DNA of 64,000 bases, from positions 38,598 through 102,597 of the forward strand of contig NZ_JANQNS010000001.1 of assembly GCF_028279465.1 (NCBI RefSeq). Reading direction: 5' to 3'. Of the stretch, positions 1 to 7,680 are shown piece after piece. A model generated the notes under the pieces. That model was given only the letters and a program-made list of their open reading frames with translations, was not told the origin of the DNA and did not search any database. The position numbers and the translations under genes are program-made. Each line of letters opens with the position of its first letter. Position 1 is the stretch's first letter. Source of the DNA: Parasphingopyxis sp. (GTDB lineage: Bacteria > Pseudomonadota > Alphaproteobacteria > Sphingomonadales > Sphingomonadaceae).

Positions 1-2
1 GG

Positions 3-1199
3 GCAGCCATCGCCCTTTTGGTGCTGGGCAGTCCGGCACGGGCGGACGACGGGCATCTGCTGATCGTCGGTGGCGGCCTCTCCTTCGATAACGAGGACGT
101 GTACCGTGCGCTGATCGACAACCGGCCTGCGGACAGCCCCGGCATCGCGATTATCGCCGCCGCTTCGACCTATGCCGCGAGCAGCGCGTCCACCTTCGCT
201 GGCGAGCTCATGCATTATGGCGTCGCGCCCGAAGACATCGCAATCGTCCGGCTGGCGGTCGTCGATGACCCGGATACGCCCGATATCGATGAAAGCGGCT
301 GGGCGACCAATGCGGCCGATCCCGAAGAGATTGCCAAAATCGAAAATGCCGGGGCGATCTGGCTGGCCGGTGGCGATCAGGCGCGGCTGAACCGCGCGCT
401 TGTCGAACCGGGCGGCGGCGATACGCCGATGCTGGCCGCCATCCGTGCGCGGCTGGACGACGGCGCGATTGTCGGCGGAACCAGCGCCGGGGCGGCGGCG
501 ATGAGCAGCCCGATGATCGCCCGGGGCGATGCATTCGGCGCGTTGTTCGGCGATATCGGCGACGCGGTGTCCGACGATGACGAGAATCTTGCCATGATCC
601 CGGGGCTGCGCCTGTTCTCGCCCTTCATCCTCGACCAGCATTTCGGCGAGCGGGGCAGGATGGGCAGGCTCGTACGCGCCGTCATGACCCAACCCGGCCC
701 GGCGCGCATCGGTATCGGCATCGACGAGGATACGGCCCTGCTCGTCGATCTGGCGGAGAACGACGCGCAGGTGATCGGCATAGGCGCGGTCACGATGATT
801 GACGGGCGCGGGGCGCGTGTCAGCGGCGGCACGATCTCGGCTATCGGGCTTTCGCGGCTCCATGAAGGCGATCGACTGAACCTCACCGACCTCGCCATTA
901 CATCCGCGCCCTCTCGCAGTGCTGTCGAACGTGGTCAGGCAGTGTTCGGCGGCCTCTGGCCGAGTGTTGAATTGGTGCGGGCGCTCGAAACCGAAAGACG
1001 CACGATCGACATCTCCGAGTTTCGTCCACGCAATGCCGCCCGTTTCGAAATTCGGATCGTCGAGGGCAAGCGCACCGCGCGTTTCATCTTCGCCGCCGAT
1101 GGCGATACGCGCGCCTGGCGGAGCGCGTCCGACGATGGCTGGAACGGCACACTGACCGGCGCACGCCTGTCGCTCGAAAGCGAAGACGCGACGCCCTGA
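3..1199 (+). CDS. Exported cyanophycinase-like peptidase (family S51), 5' partial
   Basis: Serine peptidase-like protein related to cyanophycinase, which hydrolyses beta-aspartyl-arginine bonds. The reading frame is open to the left edge, so the start codon lies outside the window. The visible N-terminus reads LLVLGSPARA before DDG, which is the end of a secretion signal, so the protein is probably periplasmic or exported. The S51 nucleophile elbow GGTSAGA is present, with its serine codon at 483-485, and an upstream GGDQ motif fits the family. Classical cyanophycinases are cytoplasmic; exported forms may act on external cyanophycin or other beta-aspartyl peptides. No cyanophycin synthetase gene is visible. 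The next gene is convergent and ends 10 bp away. The family call is firm, the substrate is not. Confidence 0.85.
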   Translation, partial: AAIALLVLGSPARADDGHLLIVGGGLSFDNEDVYRALIDNRPADSPGIAIIAAASTYAASSASTFAGELMHYGVAPEDIAIVRLAVVDDPDTPDIDESGWATNAADPEEIAKIENAGAIWLAGGDQARLNRALVEPGGGDTPMLAAIRARLDDGAIVGGTSAGAAAMSSPMIARGDAFGALFGDIGDAVSDDDENLAMIPGLRLFSPFILDQHFGERGRMGRLVRAVMTQPGPARIGIGIDEDTALLVDLAENDAQVIGIGAVTMIDGRGARVSGGTISAIGLSRLHEGDRLNLTDLAITSAPSRSAVERGQAVFGGLWPSVELVRALETERRTIDISEFRPRNAARFEIRIVEGKRTARFIFAADGDTRAWRSASDDGWNGTLTGARLSLESEDATP

Positions 1200-1209
1200 C
1201 GCATACTCG

Positions 1210-2013
1210 CTAGTGCATCATAAAGACCGGTACGGGCGAGCGCTTGATGAAGTGCCGCGAGACGCCGCCGAACAGAGTCTGGCGGATGCGGCTGTGTCCA
1301 TAAGCGCCCATCACCATATAGTCGGCTTCGCGGTCGAGCAGCAGGTCGTGCATGGCGTCCGCGACCTTGTCGCGGCGGTCGCGCAGCACAAGCTCGGTCG
1401 TGATGCCGTGGCGTGACAGATAGGCGCAGGCGGCGGCGGCCGGAAAATCCTTCGGGTCCTCGCCGATCGTCACGACTTCTACCGTGCTCGCCACCTGCAG
1501 CATCGGGATTGCGGCCCGCATCGCGTTGGCGGCCGGCGCTGAGCCGTTCCAGGCGACGATTGCCTTGCCCGCGCAATCGAGCGCCTTGCTTGTCTGCGGC
1601 ACGGCAAGGATCGGGCATTCGGCTTCCATAACGAGATAGGTGACACTGGAGGCGAGATCGTCATCATTGTCGCCGGCCGGTTCGCTGAGCACGGCGACAT
1701 CGGCGATGCGGGACTGGGCGACCAGCACATCCTCGGGCGCGCCCTCCGCCGAGACGAAATCCCAAGGCACGTCCTCGTTGCGCATTTCCTCGGTAAGCAT
1801 CGCCTTTTTGTCATTGGCTTCGGCGAGCGCCGCTTCGCGTTGTTCGGCGACATAATAGGAGCCGCCGAACGGATCGAGCGCGACATAGTCGCTCACCGGT
1901 ATGCCGTGCAGAAAAGTGATATGGCCGTTGGACGCGCGGCCGAGATCAAGCGCCGCCTGCAGGCGCGACTCAAAACCATCCTGGTCGTTCACGGGCAGCA
2001 AAATGGATCGCAT
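1210..2013 (-). CDS. Universal stress protein (UspA family), two-domain
   Basis: Cytoplasmic universal stress protein of 267 aa, about twice the length of a single Usp domain. The C-terminal half (about residues 150-267) carries the ATP-binding signature G-AYGHSR followed by GG-VS (residues 236-252). The N-terminal half begins with the usual hydrophobic strand (SILLPVND) but lacks that glycine-rich motif, so probably only one domain binds nucleotide. The ATG start is set by GGAG 7-8 bases upstream. Upstream lies an FNR/FixK-type box placed as in a class II activated promoter, which fits induction on oxygen limitation. The gene is monocistronic and convergent with the cyanophycinase-like gene. 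Confidence 0.9.
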   Translation of the reverse strand: MRSILLPVNDQDGFESRLQAALDLGRASNGHITFLHGIPVSDYVALDPFGGSYYVAEQREAALAEANDKKAMLTEEMRNEDVPWDFVSAEGAPEDVLVAQSRIADVAVLSEPAGDNDDDLASSVTYLVMEAECPILAVPQTSKALDCAGKAIVAWNGSAPAANAMRAAIPMLQVASTVEVVTIGEDPKDFPAAAACAYLSRHGITTELVLRDRRDKVADAMHDLLLDREADYMVMGAYGHSRIRQTLFGGVSRHFIKRSPVPVFMMH

Positions 2014-2041
2014 GGTGATTCTCCAAAGTCAGAATGAAAGC

Positions 2042-2090
2042 ATATTACGATCCTAACCGTTTGCCGCATGGACGCATTGATCAAGGTCAA
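2042..2090 (-). promoter_or_regulatory. FNR/FixK-type box and -10 element of the usp gene
   Basis: Read on the minus strand, TTGAC-CTTG-ATCAA (2077-2090) matches the FNR/FixK consensus TTGAT-N4-ATCAA at 9 of 10 half-site bases. A -10-like TAGGAT lies at 2050-2055. The box centre (2083.5) and the -10 centre (2052.5) are 31 bp apart, the spacing of a class II FNR promoter with the box at -41.5. That predicts a transcription start near 2042, about 29 bp before the usp start codon. The box and spacing are visible; regulation is inferred. Confidence 0.6.
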
Positions 2091-2211
2091 ACGAGTGGCG
2101 TCCGAGGGGACAGTTGCAGGATTTGCCGCCGGGCTGACGGTTACGGCAATTGACCCGACTCACGGCGCCCGCCTAATGGGCGAAACGCTTTCACGCCCAG
2201 CGGAGACCTTC

Positions 2212-2919
2212 ATGCAGAAAATCTATCTCGATGCCGCCGCCGCGCTCGACGGGCTGCTGTTCGACGGCATGCATATTTGCGCGGGCGGGTTCGGCCTGTG
2301 CGGCATTCCCGAACGGCTGATCGACGCGATCCGCGATGCGGGGACCAAGGATCTGACCATCGCCTCGAACAATGCGGGCATCGACGGGGAGGGGCTCGGC
2401 AAGCTGCTACGGACGAAGCAGGTCAAGAAGATGATTTCGTCGTACGTTGGCGAAAACAAGGAGTTCGAACGGCAGTTCCTCGCCGAGGAGCTGGAGGTCG
2501 AATTCTGCCCGCAGGGCACGCTCGCCGAGCGATGCCGCGCGGGCGGCGCGGGCATCCCCGGCTTCTATACGAAAACCGGCGTCGGGACGGTCGTTGCCGA
2601 GGGCAAGGAGGTGAAGCAGTTCGACGGAGAAGATTACATCCTCGAACGCGGCATCTTCGCCGACCTGTGTATCATCAAGGGCTGGAAAGCCGACAAGAGC
2701 GGCAATCTCGTCTTCCGCAAGACGGCGCGCAACTTCAACCAGCCGATGGCGACGGCGGGCAAGATTTGCGTCGCCGAAGTCGAGGAAATCGTCGAGATCG
2801 GCGAACTCGATCCGGACTGCATCCACCTGCCGGGTATATACGTCAAGCGCCTGATCGACGGATCGCCCTATGACAAGAAGATCGAGTTCGAGACCACTCG
2901 CGACAGGGAGGCAGCGTGA
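2212..2919 (+). CDS. scoA: 3-oxoacid CoA-transferase, subunit A
   Basis: Alpha subunit (235 aa) of a family I CoA-transferase, succinyl-CoA:3-oxoacid type, which moves CoA from succinyl-CoA to acetoacetate so that ketone bodies or PHB breakdown products can be used. The glycine-rich CoA-site motif GGFGLCGIP is at residues 25-33, and the C-terminal half has the family pattern around [15 protein letters not shown]. An upstream in-frame ATG at 2068 exists, but the ATG at 2212 has GGAG seven bases before it and gives the usual MQKIY-type N-terminus. The partner subunit lies 889 bp downstream, separated by a phosphatase gene that starts inside this stop codon. Confidence 0.93.
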   Translation: MQKIYLDAAAALDGLLFDGMHICAGGFGLCGIPERLIDAIRDAGTKDLTIASNNAGIDGEGLGKLLRTKQVKKMISSYVGENKEFERQFLAEELEVEFCPQGTLAERCRAGGAGIPGFYTKTGVGTVVAEGKEVKQFDGEDYILERGIFADLCIIKGWKADKSGNLVFRKTARNFNQPMATAGKICVAEVEEIVEIGELDPDCIHLPGIYVKRLIDGSPYDKKIEFETTRDREAA

Positions 2920-3806
2920 TTCGGGCAACGGCCGGCTGTCTGGCTGCGCTCGCGCTTGCCGCTTGCGCGACGACGCCTGTTGCGGAACCGCAAATGGCGT
3001 CTGACGATGCGCCGGATACCATGCAGTGGCTCTATGGTTCGGGCGAAGCGGCCGGGGTTTCGATCCAAGCGTGGCGTGCGCTGGTCGACTACGCCGTAGC
3101 CCGGTCGCGCGAGCGCCGAATTCCGCAGTCGGTGGCGATGGGTATTGGCGGCGAAGTGGCAGAGCCGCAAAGTTGTGCAATTGGCGATAGCTGGAAACCG
3201 CTCGCTGTAGTGTTCGACGTCGACGAGACCGTTATCCTGAACCTTGGCTATGAATATTTTCTCGCCCAAGGCGAAAGCTTTTCGCCAGAGACGTGGCGGC
3301 TCTGGGAAGAAACCGGCGCGGGCCATGTCCAGCCCGTTCCCGGCGCCGTCGCCGGTCTGCGTCGCTTGCGGGAGGCGGGCATCACCCCGGTCTTCAACAC
3401 CAATCGCCAATTCAGCCCCCAGGGCGCGGCGCGCGCGATTGCGAACGCCGGGCTCGGTGAAGCGATCCATCGAGACACATTGTTCCTGCGCGGCGACGAC
3501 GGCGTCGATAGCAGTGACAAGGACGGACGGCGCGCCCTGATCGCCGAACGCTATTGCGTCATCGCGCTTGCCGGAGACAATCTCGGTGACTTTGCTGATG
3601 TCTTCAACGACGATGAACTCCCGGGGGCCGAGCGCCGCGAACTGGCAGTTCAAGGAGATCTGGCACAGCTTTGGGGCAATGGCTGGTTCGTTCTTCCCAA
3701 TCCGGTTTATGGCGATTCGCTTCAGGGCACGGTGGATGAGGTGTTTCCCGAAGGCACGCGTTGGTCACCTGATACCGCGCCTGCAATCATGAACGAAGGC
3801 AATTGA
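2916..3806 (+). CDS. HAD-family acid phosphatase / 5'-nucleotidase lipoprotein (class IIIB)
   Basis: Predicted periplasm-facing lipoprotein of the HAD IIIB / e(P4) acid phosphatase group, 296 aa. It starts with GTG, overlapping the scoA stop by 4 bp, so its translation is probably coupled. The signal peptide ends in the lipobox LAAC (Cys17). The catalytic motif is DVDET (residues 101-105), and FNTNRQ supplies the motif II region. Relatives release phosphate from nucleotides or phosphomonoesters. It lies between the two CoA-transferase subunit genes with no intergenic space on the left and 1 bp on the right. That is odd, because the flanking products form one cytoplasmic enzyme and this protein is exported. 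The family call is good; the substrate is unknown. Confidence 0.85.
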   Translation: MIRATAGCLAALALAACATTPVAEPQMASDDAPDTMQWLYGSGEAAGVSIQAWRALVDYAVARSRERRIPQSVAMGIGGEVAEPQSCAIGDSWKPLAVVFDVDETVILNLGYEYFLAQGESFSPETWRLWEETGAGHVQPVPGAVAGLRRLREAGITPVFNTNRQFSPQGAARAIANAGLGEAIHRDTLFLRGDDGVDSSDKDGRRALIAERYCVIALAGDNLGDFADVFNDDELPGAERRELAVQGDLAQLWGNGWFVLPNPVYGDSLQGTVDEVFPEGTRWSPDTAPAIMNEGN

Positions 3807-3807
3807 T

Positions 3808-4473
3808 ATGACCGAAGCACAGGCCAGCACAGGCTGGGACCGCAATCAGATGGCCGCACGGGCGGCGCAGGAGCTGGAAGACGGCTATTATGTCAATCTC
3901 GGCATCGGCATCCCCACGCTCGTCGCCAACCATATCCCGGACGGGGTCGAGGTTACGCTCCAGTCTGAGAATGGCATGCTCGGTATCGGACCGTTCCCCT
4001 ATCCCGACGAGGTGGACGCCGACCTCATCAATGCCGGCAAGCAGACGATCAGCGCCTTGCCGTCTTCGAGCTATTTTGGCTCGTCGGATAGTTTCGCGAT
4101 GATCCGCGGCGGGCATATCGATCTCACCGTGCTTGGTGCGATGGAGGTTGCGGAAAATGGCGATATCGCCAACTGGATGATCCCGGGCAAGATGATCAAG
4201 GGCATGGGCGGGGCGATGGACCTTGTCGCGGGCGTCAAGAAGATCATCGTCGTGATGGATCACAATTCGAAAGCCGGCGATCCGAAATTCATTCCCGAAT
4301 GCACGCTGCCGCTGACCGGCACCAATGTTGTCGACATGATCATCACCAATCTCGGCGTCTTCCACCGCCCCGATCATGACAGCCCGTTCGAGCTTATCGA
4401 ACTGGCGCCGGACGTGACGGTCGAGGAAGTCGGCGAGAAGACGACGGCGCATTATGTCGAGCCTGTCGGGTAG
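3808..4473 (+). CDS. scoB: 3-oxoacid CoA-transferase, subunit B
   Basis: Beta subunit (221 aa) of the succinyl-CoA:3-oxoacid CoA-transferase. It carries the catalytic glutamate that forms the enzyme-CoA thioester, in the motif SENGMLG (Glu54), and the preceding glycine-rich strand VNLGIGIP. Length and motifs match the normal subunit. The ATG comes one base after the stop of the inserted phosphatase gene, so all three genes are read as one transcript. Together with subunit A it should feed acetoacetate or similar beta-keto acids into central metabolism. Confidence 0.94.
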   Translation: MTEAQASTGWDRNQMAARAAQELEDGYYVNLGIGIPTLVANHIPDGVEVTLQSENGMLGIGPFPYPDEVDADLINAGKQTISALPSSSYFGSSDSFAMIRGGHIDLTVLGAMEVAENGDIANWMIPGKMIKGMGGAMDLVAGVKKIIVVMDHNSKAGDPKFIPECTLPLTGTNVVDMIITNLGVFHRPDHDSPFELIELAPDVTVEEVGEKTTAHYVEPVG

Positions 4474-4508
4474 GCCGCCTGACGCTCTCGCTCAAGCAGG
4501 ACAATTTC

Positions 4509-5135
4509 ATGATCAAACTCCACCATCTCCGCTTTTCGCGCTCGACGCGTATCATCTGGCTGCTCGAAGAGCTTGGCCTGCAATATGAGATGGAGGAGCA
4601 TCACCGGCATCCGGAAACCAACCGCTCGCAGGAGGATCTGTTCGCCGTCCATCCACTCGGCAAGGCGCCTACCGTGGAGATTGACGGGCATGTCATGGTC
4701 GAATCCGGCGCGATCATCGAATATATCATCGAAACGCGCGGGGAGGGCGAGCTTGCGCCGACTTCGAACGCCGATCGCGCGCCCTACCTCGAATGGCTGC
4801 AATTCGCCGAAGGGACGCTCGCCATGCCGATCCTGCTGACGTTGCTCGGGCCACGCTTCGGCGGGCTGGGCGATATTCTCGGCGGGTTCGTCGGCGGCGA
4901 GGTGACCAAGCTGCTCGACTATATCGACGCGCATCTGGAGGGCCGCGAATTTCTCGTTGGCGACACGCTGACCGGGGCCGACATCAATCTCGAATATCTG
5001 CTCGAACTGTCCAACCTCGTCGGCCTGCTCGACGAGCGGCCGAACGCCAAGGCCTATCTCGAGCGGCTGATGAACCGCGACGCGTATAAGAAAGCGATCG
5101 AAATCGGCGGACCGCTGGTCGATCTGCCGGGTTGA
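4509..5135 (+). CDS. Glutathione S-transferase family protein
   Basis: Cytoplasmic GST-like protein of 208 aa with an N-terminal thioredoxin-fold domain (about 1-80) and an all-helical C-terminal domain (about 90-200). Visible family features are the SRSTRI stretch after the first strand, the cis-proline region KAPTVE, and the VESGAIIEYI glutathione-binding segment. It follows scoB by 35 bp on the same strand and may share its transcript. The closest general match is the bacterial GST group with an SRS-type active-site loop. The substrate cannot be inferred. Confidence 0.9.
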   Translation: MIKLHHLRFSRSTRIIWLLEELGLQYEMEEHHRHPETNRSQEDLFAVHPLGKAPTVEIDGHVMVESGAIIEYIIETRGEGELAPTSNADRAPYLEWLQFAEGTLAMPILLTLLGPRFGGLGDILGGFVGGEVTKLLDYIDAHLEGREFLVGDTLTGADINLEYLLELSNLVGLLDERPNAKAYLERLMNRDAYKKAIEIGGPLVDLPG

Positions 5136-5145
5136 TGTCGCGGCC

Positions 5146-6279
5146 CTAGCGGCTGCGGCCGCGCGCGGTGACCGGCCAGATATCGATCACGGTATCGCCG
5201 TCAACGACATGATAGGCGTCGTGCAGATTCACGGTCGGGTCGCAATGCGGCACCTGCAGCGTCACCATGGACCCGTGTTCGAACGCATGATTTGCGGCCA
5301 GCAAGCCGCCATGCTCGTCGCCCATGAAGATAAAGCCCGTGCCTTCGGGCGCGCCGTCCATCACGACGGGCGTGCCGCCATCGGTCGATAGCGCCTTGAA
5401 GCCTGCATCGACGGTCGCCATCCCCGACGTGTTGCAGCTGACGATCCGCGCGTCGACGAGCAAAGCGGGTTCGAAATTCTCTGCGTCGTCAAAGAGTTGG
5501 CAGGCGCCATATTCATTGTCCATGAAGACATAGGAGCCGACCTGCAGCTCGTTCAGCACGCCGAGCTCGGCATCGATCTCATGCGTTCCCGTCCCGCCGC
5601 CGCTGACGATCTCGGGCGCAAAACCCGCATCGGTCAGCTGCTCCAAGATGCTGCGCAGATACTCGGTACGCTCGATGATCGCGGCGCGGCGTTCCTCATA
5701 GGACTGGATGTGCTGCTGGAGTCCGCAATAGAATTGGACGCCGCGAAAGCGCAGCGACGAATGTTTGGCGATCTCCCGCGCCAGATCGACGGTCGCTTCG
5801 GGCGAGGCGACGCCGGTGCGATGAATGCCGGGATCGATATCGATGAGCAGATCGAGCGGTGCTTCTGCGTCGAATGCGGCTGCTAGCGCTCGGACATTAT
5901 CGGGATGATCGACGACGACCATTAGCGCGTCGGCTTCCCGATGCAGTTTGGCGAGCCGCGCGATTGCGGGCGCAGACACGACCGGCGAAGTGATCAGAAT
6001 GCTCGGAACGGATCCTGCCGCCGCCAGCGCCTCGGCCTCGCCGAGCTTGGCGCAGCAGATACCGCGTGCGCCTGCGGCGATCTGAAGTTGCGCGATATCG
6101 ATGCTCTTGTGTGTCTTCGCGTGCGGACGGAGGGCGAGGCCCTTGTCGGCCGCAAAGGCCGCCATGCGGGCGATGTTGCGCTGCATCGCCGCCTTGTCGA
6201 CGACAAGCGCCGGGGTGTTCAGCGATTTGCGGCTCCCTTGCTGGCCGATCAGATCGCTATTTTCGTTTTCGACGGTCAT
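5146..6279 (-). CDS. D-threonine aldolase / D-serine dehydratase-like PLP enzyme (fold type III)
   Basis: PLP enzyme of 377 aa with an alanine-racemase-type TIM barrel followed by the small DSD/D-threonine-aldolase C-terminal domain. The cofactor lysine is in RPHAKTHK (Lys55). Near the C-terminus, PHCDPTVN presents His345 and Asp347, the H-x-D metal pair of D-threonine aldolases; D-serine dehydratases use H-x-C. It should therefore cleave D-beta-hydroxy amino acids to glycine and an aldehyde. The reading frame is open further upstream, but the ATG chosen overlaps the stop of the FAD oxidase gene by 4 bp (ATGA), which marks a coupled start. The two genes form a leftward operon. Confidence 0.88.
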   Translation of the reverse strand: MTVENENSDLIGQQGSRKSLNTPALVVDKAAMQRNIARMAAFAADKGLALRPHAKTHKSIDIAQLQIAAGARGICCAKLGEAEALAAAGSVPSILITSPVVSAPAIARLAKLHREADALMVVVDHPDNVRALAAAFDAEAPLDLLIDIDPGIHRTGVASPEATVDLAREIAKHSSLRFRGVQFYCGLQQHIQSYEERRAAIIERTEYLRSILEQLTDAGFAPEIVSGGGTGTHEIDAELGVLNELQVGSYVFMDNEYGACQLFDDAENFEPALLVDARIVSCNTSGMATVDAGFKALSTDGGTPVVMDGAPEGTGFIFMGDEHGGLLAANHAFEHGSMVTLQVPHCDPTVNLHDAYHVVDGDTVIDIWPVTARGRSR

Positions 6280-7559
6280 GCGCCTTCGCCGCCCAGCCCG
6301 AAAAGCGCGGTGAGATGGTCGTTCGCAAATTTCCCGCCGGGGTCGGCTGCGCGCACTGCGGCCCGGAAATTCTCGAGCTTCGGATAGAGCGCCGCCACAT
6401 CGTCGCGCATCAGCGTGTGCCGCTTCGCCCAGTGCGGGCGGCCGCCATGCGCGTGAAAGATCGGCTCGGCCTCGGCGAACAGGTCGCGCCATTGCATTTC
6501 GGCATATTGGTGCATGGAGATGGAGGCGCAGGGTCCGGCATTGAACGGGCTCATCCAGATATCGTCGCCTGCGACCAATCGATATTCGAACGGAAAGCTT
6601 ACGGGCAGCTTCTTCTTCCGGATCCAGCCGATCACGTCGTCGAGCGCGGCGAAGCCGTTCTCGCGTGGCAGTTGATGCTCCATCTCCTCGAACCGGACAG
6701 TCCGGTCTGACGGAAATATCCGATAGGCCGGTCCGCGGCGTTCGGCCGGCTTAATCGCCTTCATCATCTGGCGCTGCAGCGAGGCGGTGAGCTTGGGCAT
6801 GCGCCGCACCGTCTTGCAGTATAGCGCAAAAGCTTTTTCATCCATATCCGTCTGCTTGTCCGGCACTTCGCAAGGGTCGCAAATGTCCAGCGTCTTGAAG
6901 ATGACATCGTCGGAATAGGGGAAGATCCAGAATTCGGCGTGACGATGGCGCGCCGCGAGTTTGTCCCACCGTTCGGCGATGGCGTCCAGATGTACGACGC
7001 GAATGGTCTCGGCCAGATAATAGGCCGGGACGAGATCAATCCGGACCGCGAGGGCGATGCCGAGCAGGCCGAGCGATACCCGCTGCGCCTCGAAGAGTTC
7101 CGGATTCTGCTCCGTATCGCATTCGATGACGCTGCCATCGGCGAGCATCAGGCGAAAAGCGCTGGCGATCGTCGCCAGGCTGCCCAGCTCCGCGCCCGTG
7201 CCGTGCGTGCCGGTCGAAATCGCCCCAGCCAGCGATTGCGGGTTCACGTCACCCTGATTGGGGAGCGAATAGCCGTGCTGCCAAAGCTCCGCGGTCAGCT
7301 TGGCGAGGCTCCATCCGGCGGGCGCCCAGGCCGTAGCACCATCGGATGCGATGTCGAGCGCGCCCTCCATCGCATCGAGCCGGACCAGCGCGCCATCCGT
7401 CTCGCACAGCGGCATAAAGCTGTGCCCGGCACCGGTGACGCGGACCCGGTCGTTGCTCGCTACGATGCGCGCAAGCTCGTCTTCGTCGCGCGGCTCTGCG
7501 ATCTCGCTCGGGGTGGTGCGCACGCTGCCGGACCAGTTTTGCCAGCTCGTTTCGCCCAT
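6276..7559 (-). CDS. FAD-binding oxidase, D-arabinono-1,4-lactone oxidase family
   Basis: Flavoprotein of 427 aa in the vanillyl-alcohol-oxidase / aldonolactone-oxidase superfamily. The N-terminal FAD domain has GAGHSF (residues 43-48), whose histidine (His46) is the covalent FAD attachment point in aldonolactone oxidases. GAISTGTHG continues the FAD site, and the C-terminal HWAKRHT resembles the conserved HW-K signature. Such enzymes oxidise sugar lactones or polyols with oxygen, giving H2O2. A strong GGGGGAG lies 6 bases before the ATG. It is first gene of an operon with the D-threonine-aldolase-like gene and is divergent from the radical SAM gene. The substrate is unknown; the pairing suggests a hydroxy-amino-acid or aldehyde product is oxidised. 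Confidence 0.87.
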   Translation of the reverse strand: MGETSWQNWSGSVRTTPSEIAEPRDEDELARIVASNDRVRVTGAGHSFMPLCETDGALVRLDAMEGALDIASDGATAWAPAGWSLAKLTAELWQHGYSLPNQGDVNPQSLAGAISTGTHGTGAELGSLATIASAFRLMLADGSVIECDTEQNPELFEAQRVSLGLLGIALAVRIDLVPAYYLAETIRVVHLDAIAERWDKLAARHRHAEFWIFPYSDDVIFKTLDICDPCEVPDKQTDMDEKAFALYCKTVRRMPKLTASLQRQMMKAIKPAERRGPAYRIFPSDRTVRFEEMEHQLPRENGFAALDDVIGWIRKKKLPVSFPFEYRLVAGDDIWMSPFNAGPCASISMHQYAEMQWRDLFAEAEPIFHAHGGRPHWAKRHTLMRDDVAALYPKLENFRAAVRAADPGGKFANDHLTALFGLGGEGA

Positions 7560-7680
7560 TGCTCCCCCTTTCCAATCGCCGATCGCTCGTGCCCGAAACC
7601 TGTGTACATGGAATGATCGTCTCGGTCAGATAGAAAATTGCCATTCGCAGTATTGCTGCTTTTGCGCTATTGCGCCGCCG

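Noticed and set aside
7300..7680. Upstream extension of the radical SAM gene
   Set aside because: Overlaps the divergent FAD-oxidase gene in antisense; the family N-terminus begins at 7681.
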